DNA of 8,549 bases. Origin: Thermodesulfovibrionales bacterium (GTDB lineage: Bacteria; Nitrospirota; Thermodesulfovibrionia; Thermodesulfovibrionales; SM23-35). The stretch is taken from assembly GCA_022865525.1 (NCBI GenBank), contig JALHSV010000311.1:1-8549 (forward strand). The letters are read 5' to 3'. A model generated the notes under the pieces. That model had not been told where the DNA came from. It made no database searches and was given only the letters and a program-made list of their open reading frames with translations. A program made the position numbers and the translations under genes. Positions 5,901-8,549 of this stretch are shown here, one piece after another (the stretch's first letter is position 1; every line of letters starts with the position of its first letter).

Positions 5901-7036
5901 TTTCCGACGGATCATTCGGCCTGAGGGGATATGCTGCCTATATCAGTTCAATCAATGGGTACCTCTATATCGATGAAGACAGAATCGTCATCGAGAAACT
6001 GAACGGCAGGGTTGGAGGCGGTACGGTCGATATATCAGGGCTTGCATACCTCAGGGGATTCCTGATAAAACGGGTTCACCTGGAGGCTCGTTTGGACGAT
6101 ATAACAACGAAAGTCCTGCCGGAATTTTCTGTCAATCTTGACGGTAACCTGCTGTACAGAGGGACTACGGATGCCATGGATATAACAGGTGATATCCGCA
6201 TAAATAAGGCACGATATAAGGAGACGGTGGAATGGAGAAGCTGGCTTTTAACTGCAAAAGCCATAGAAAAACCGAAATCTGAGATGTCTGTGTTCGAAAG
6301 AGCTGAACTGAATATACAGGTCTCGGGCAGTGAAAATATCACCGTTGATAATAATATTGCACGTGCGCCGATACGAATACGGGGTGATATGATCGTAAAA
6401 GGCACGGTATCCAATCCGATCCTCTTTGGCAGACTTGAATCAAACGATGGGTATATTTATTTCAGGAACAATGAATTCAGGATAATGCACGCCAGTGCAG
6501 ATTTTACGGACCCGCACAGGATCAAGCCAATTCTGAATCTTACAGCCGAAACTTCGATGAAGGGCTATACTATCAGGCTGAACCTCGAGGGGGAGACGGA
6601 TCGGTTTAATCTTTCACTTTCTTCTGATCCACCGCTTGAAGAGGTGGATATCCTCTCTCTGCTGACCGTCGGACAGCTTGGGAAACAGACGAAGGGGCTT
6701 GAAGGTGGTATCGGTGCAGGAACTGCAACGTCATTTATTACCGGTAAACAACAGGATATTATCGAAGAAAGGGTAAGAGCGCTGACAGGGATAGACCGGT
6801 TCCAGGTTGAACCATATGTCTCAAAAACGACCGGCACGGTGGAGCCAAGGATAACGGTATCAGAAAGGCTCATCGGTGACAAAGTTTTTGTAACCTATAC
6901 TACTTCAATAGGTTCAACGGAGGAACAGATACTGAAAGTCGAGTACCTCCTGAATAAGAATGTTTCTCTTATCGGAACACGGGACGATATTGGCAGCATC
7001 GGTGGTGATGTGAAGTTCAGATTCGAGTTTAAATGA
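2960..7036 (+). CDS. tamB: TamB/AsmA-like inner-membrane-anchored translocation and assembly protein
   Basis: This 1358-residue protein is close in size to Escherichia coli TamB (about 1260). A short basic cytoplasmic tail (residues 1-16, with RRR at 14-16) is followed by one hydrophobic membrane segment (about 17-36). A very long periplasmic body of repeating beta-strand pattern comes next, AsmA-like at the N-terminal end. A charged, proline-containing linker at about 463-490 interrupts it. The last 330 or so residues match the TamB C-terminal domain (DUF490/PF04357), including SSDPPLEEVDILSLL at 1221-1235 and a C-terminal strand ending FRFEFK. Such proteins form a hydrophobic groove across the periplasm and act with Omp85 proteins in outer-membrane protein insertion or in phospholipid transport. 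The start has AAAGG at 2948-2952, 7 bases upstream. Its stop overlaps the Omp85 start as ATGA, so the two are probably translationally coupled. The reading frame is intact throughout. Confidence 0.93.
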   Translation: MDKKNEIPSEQKTRRRIYIFFVCAVVVLLILFFAGAPAISTALKNVLIPELQDLSGENITIEALHLNLFPLSIEAKEVVVSDESGNTMVSVKRVKGYIGLAGLPNKTLSIRRLVLKEPQVTAGRQKIEEVVRHVKTYLEKERKDALKVKIKAVELVSGSIRISDDDLNGVMDMKGLSGEMITGETQRIKAAVKELIVERDGWPKIACDVNIAILLKSDGLEIKHLQVGAFGSTFKGEGIYTQGKGTFETNLALLVNSVKRFLDLKEKGDGQITAKGEIRIEKDERSVPSIRAEKLSPSLQLQTEKARLPGLDNIFVDLKLEGDLYIQTLMELLKVRERIEGLIDFDGEITGPLSDFTGRARVRLQKGNLFSVDIDSLKCIVIYKNGVINFKEGYGTLYNGTAHADASIHLPVADGFTVNVKFQAIDSRSAFKLIQWDPGVPDGKVDGELLTSGSEFSPDGWFVYKAPGAEQRGRKKETQPPTDDLLNRITDIRGNYSLRGARLSLSNLQINTSLSNISANGMIDLEKKALNLTSSLVTKTISDLTSPYYRGAEGRGEFSGEIGGSFDDPRVSGKITLTDSAIEEYRIDNFIADFSYQKNMLHLRDSVFRSQGEEHRIKGKISFPQAKELFDLSMPVYDLSVILRKADFERAVRIFSKDFTGTGTLNADLKIGGKNKDIDITGKASIEHGSLYTVSFDAATAHITYAQGELSLKQAKFVRGQSILTADGKIGPDKRFSYHASSDKLLFRDFGLERMPDDAVVSLHSEGNGTFDNPSITLGAKVAGGTFKGRNMGSGTVSAVIQNRDIAVQAALFNEKMKLQGHGHLDETLPWNADLIIQPARYDFLVSSLLKDVPEDLQLNLEGKVEMIGNKNTIEASAHVYHLALVLFGQSFSNDSEIQFSVRNQKISLKPFAIRSGETSFRLRGGLEIGKEYDIQLDGSSALSPLKGLSKKIGYLKGDADFVFVVRGKWEKPEINGGMTISDGSFGLRGYAAYISSINGYLYIDEDRIVIEKLNGRVGGGTVDISGLAYLRGFLIKRVHLEARLDDITTKVLPEFSVNLDGNLLYRGTTDAMDITGDIRINKARYKETVEWRSWLLTAKAIEKPKSEMSVFERAELNIQVSGSENITVDNNIARAPIRIRGDMIVKGTVSNPILFGRLESNDGYIYFRNNEFRIMHASADFTDPHRIKPILNLTAETSMKGYTIRLNLEGETDRFNLSLSSDPPLEEVDILSLLTVGQLGKQTKGLEGGIGAGTATSFITGKQQDIIEERVRALTGIDRFQVEPYVSKTTGTVEPRITVSERLIGDKVFVTYTTSIGSTEEQILKVEYLLNKNVSLIGTRDDIGSIGGDVKFRFEFK

Positions 7037-8549
7037 ATATCATCCGGGGAGATGTTAAGAGGAAAAGAGTTTCAGTGGAGAAAGGTCTTGTGGTTTTTTT
7101 TCCGGTGCTGGTTATTTGGTGTTTTTTGTTCTGTGCTGTTTCTAACGTATCAGCCTCAGTTGTCGGGAAGATAGAAATCTATGGGTTACAGACAATAGGG
7201 AAAGATGAACTGCTGTATCTCCTTGATGTCGCCCCGGAGGAACCCATAGACCCAGACCGTCTGCGGGAAGGGATAAAAAGGGTGTTCCTGAAAGGAATAT
7301 TCGACGATATATCGGTTGAGACAGTTGACGGGGATAAAACAACGGTTATTATTCATGTCAAGGAAAGAGACTTTATTAAGAAAATTTACGTAGAGGGGGA
7401 TTATGGTCTGCCTAAAAAGACCATACTATCGTTATTCCCGCTAAAAGAGGATCAGTATCTCTCGTGCGACATGCTTGAACGGGCTTTGAAAAAACTGAAG
7501 CAGGAAATCGCCGTGCGGGGGTTTCCGGATGCCCGTATCAGTGCAGATGTTGAGAAATTAAAGGAACCTCACAGGATTGCTGTCCATGTAAAAATAAATA
7601 CGGGGATCCCGGAACGCATTGAAAGGATAATGATCTCGGGCACGACTGATGATGTGAAAGCAGTTATGAAATTATCTGAGGGTGATGTGTTTGATCGGAT
7701 AAAAGTTCAGAAAGACATTGAGAGGATTAAACAATACTATAAGGATGAAAAACACTTCAAGCCTGACATAAAACCTTACACATATAAGGATGGGGTACTC
7801 AACCTGTCTGTTCATCCGGGAAAGCGCCTCTTTGTTTCGCTTGACGGTAACGATTCCGTATCAACAAAGGTTGTTCTCAAAGAGATGCCCTTTTTCGAGG
7901 CTGAAGACTTCAACGATGATATTGTAGAGGAAGCAATACAGAGGATGTTATCTGTTTACCACGCGAAGGGGTTTCCTTTTGCTCAGATTGCTCCTGTCGT
8001 TACGGAAAAGGATGACCTCATCAACCTCACTTTATTTATCTTCGAAGGCAAGAAAGTAACTACAGGAAAAATCTCATTTGTGGGTGTCCGTATCGACGAG
8101 GCTAAACTCAAGAACATCATTTCCCTCAAAGAAGGTAATGTGTATAACCCTGACTTCATTGATGCGGACAGGCAAACGCTGCAGGTTTTCTCTTATGCTC
8201 TCGGATACCTCTTAAGCACTGTTGACGAATTCCAGACAACATATGATGAGAGTTCTCAAGCGATGAATATCGTCATCACAATACAGCTGGGGCTCAAGAC
8301 CGAGATCGGAAATATCACTATCGCCGGAATGAAAATTGCTGCTGAAGATGAAGTGAGAAAAGTCGTGCAATTAAAACCCGGCGATCCTTATAACGAAGTT
8401 GATATATTTGACGCCAGGTACAGGGTTATTGAATTTTATACTACAAAGGGCTTCCCTTCGGTTGCGGTCTCTGTCAGAAGAGAAATTGACGGGCTGAAAG
8501 CGCATATAACATTTACGATCCATGAAGGTCCTTTTACCGTGTTCGGTAA
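7033..8549 (+). CDS. Omp85-family (BamA/TamA-like) outer-membrane protein with at least six POTRA domains; C-terminal barrel outside window
   Basis: The frame is open from ATG at 7033 to the window edge: 505 codons, no stop. Residues 1-41 are a Sec signal peptide with a long basic start (to about 17), a hydrophobic core (18-36) and a likely cut after VSA (39-41). A GTG at codon 15 would give a more typical length. Six POTRA-type repeats of beta-alpha-alpha-beta-beta pattern follow, at about 44-112, 115-193, 196-265, 265-340, 342-421 and 422-500, the last ending HEGP. POTRA domains bind client proteins in the periplasm; BamA has five, TamA three. The membrane barrel that would define the family member is not in the window. 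The ATG overlaps the tamB stop and has no good Shine-Dalgarno, so translation probably depends on coupling to tamB. TamA-like partner is the best guess; a BamA paralogue is the alternative, and a FhaC-type secretion protein is unlikely with so many POTRAs. Confidence 0.9.
   Translation, partial: MNIIRGDVKRKRVSVEKGLVVFFPVLVIWCFLFCAVSNVSASVVGKIEIYGLQTIGKDELLYLLDVAPEEPIDPDRLREGIKRVFLKGIFDDISVETVDGDKTTVIIHVKERDFIKKIYVEGDYGLPKKTILSLFPLKEDQYLSCDMLERALKKLKQEIAVRGFPDARISADVEKLKEPHRIAVHVKINTGIPERIERIMISGTTDDVKAVMKLSEGDVFDRIKVQKDIERIKQYYKDEKHFKPDIKPYTYKDGVLNLSVHPGKRLFVSLDGNDSVSTKVVLKEMPFFEAEDFNDDIVEEAIQRMLSVYHAKGFPFAQIAPVVTEKDDLINLTLFIFEGKKVTTGKISFVGVRIDEAKLKNIISLKEGNVYNPDFIDADRQTLQVFSYALGYLLSTVDEFQTTYDESSQAMNIVITIQLGLKTEIGNITIAGMKIAAEDEVRKVVQLKPGDPYNEVDIFDARYRVIEFYTTKGFPSVAVSVRREIDGLKAHITFTIHEGPFTVFG

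Noticed and set aside
8542..8549. The trailing taa as the stop codon of the Omp85 gene
   Set aside because: In frame the last bases are GGT then AA, so the taa is out of frame and the barrel domain is still missing; the gene continues beyond the window.

Overview
The window looks like chromosomal DNA of a diderm (Gram-negative-type) bacterium. It encodes a TamB-like envelope protein, an Omp85-family outer-membrane protein and a predicted lipoprotein, all of which need an outer envelope or export across the inner membrane. Base composition is moderate. The gene types would fit a Nitrospirota- or Desulfobacterota-like lineage, but that is a guess from general impression and nothing here fixes the taxon.

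Layout. (1) Positions 1-907, minus strand: a two-gene module. An XRE helix-turn-helix/Panacea (SocA, DUF4065) regulator of 262 residues is followed, with a 4-base ATGA overlap, by a gene cut off by the left window edge. This is the usual organisation of a Panacea toxin-antitoxin pair. A near-consensus sigma-70-type promoter (TTGACA-17-TAATAT with an extended -10) precedes it, with a short dyad over the -35. (2) Positions 1027-2124, minus strand: a fused methionine sulfoxide reductase, MsrA then MsrB, with a lipoprotein signal peptide. (3) Positions 2125-2307: a divergent intergenic region with candidate extended -10 promoters on both strands and a small hairpin in the plus-strand leader. (4) Positions 2308-8549, plus strand: an apparent operon. 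It holds a 198-residue protein with three zinc ribbons, a 1358-residue TamB/AsmA-like protein and, overlapping it by ATGA, an Omp85 (BamA/TamA) family protein with at least six POTRA domains that runs off the right edge before its beta-barrel.

How the genes may work together. TamB-like proteins span the periplasm from an inner-membrane anchor and in known systems work with an Omp85 partner in outer-membrane protein or phospholipid transport. The overlap of the two genes argues they make one trans-envelope machine. The zinc-ribbon protein is co-directional and 55 bases upstream; its role is unknown. The exported MsrAB probably repairs oxidised methionines in envelope proteins. The Panacea module looks functionally independent of the envelope genes.

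No tRNA, rRNA, CRISPR array, insertion sequence or convincing intrinsic terminator was seen. No gene-free stretch exceeds 300 bases.
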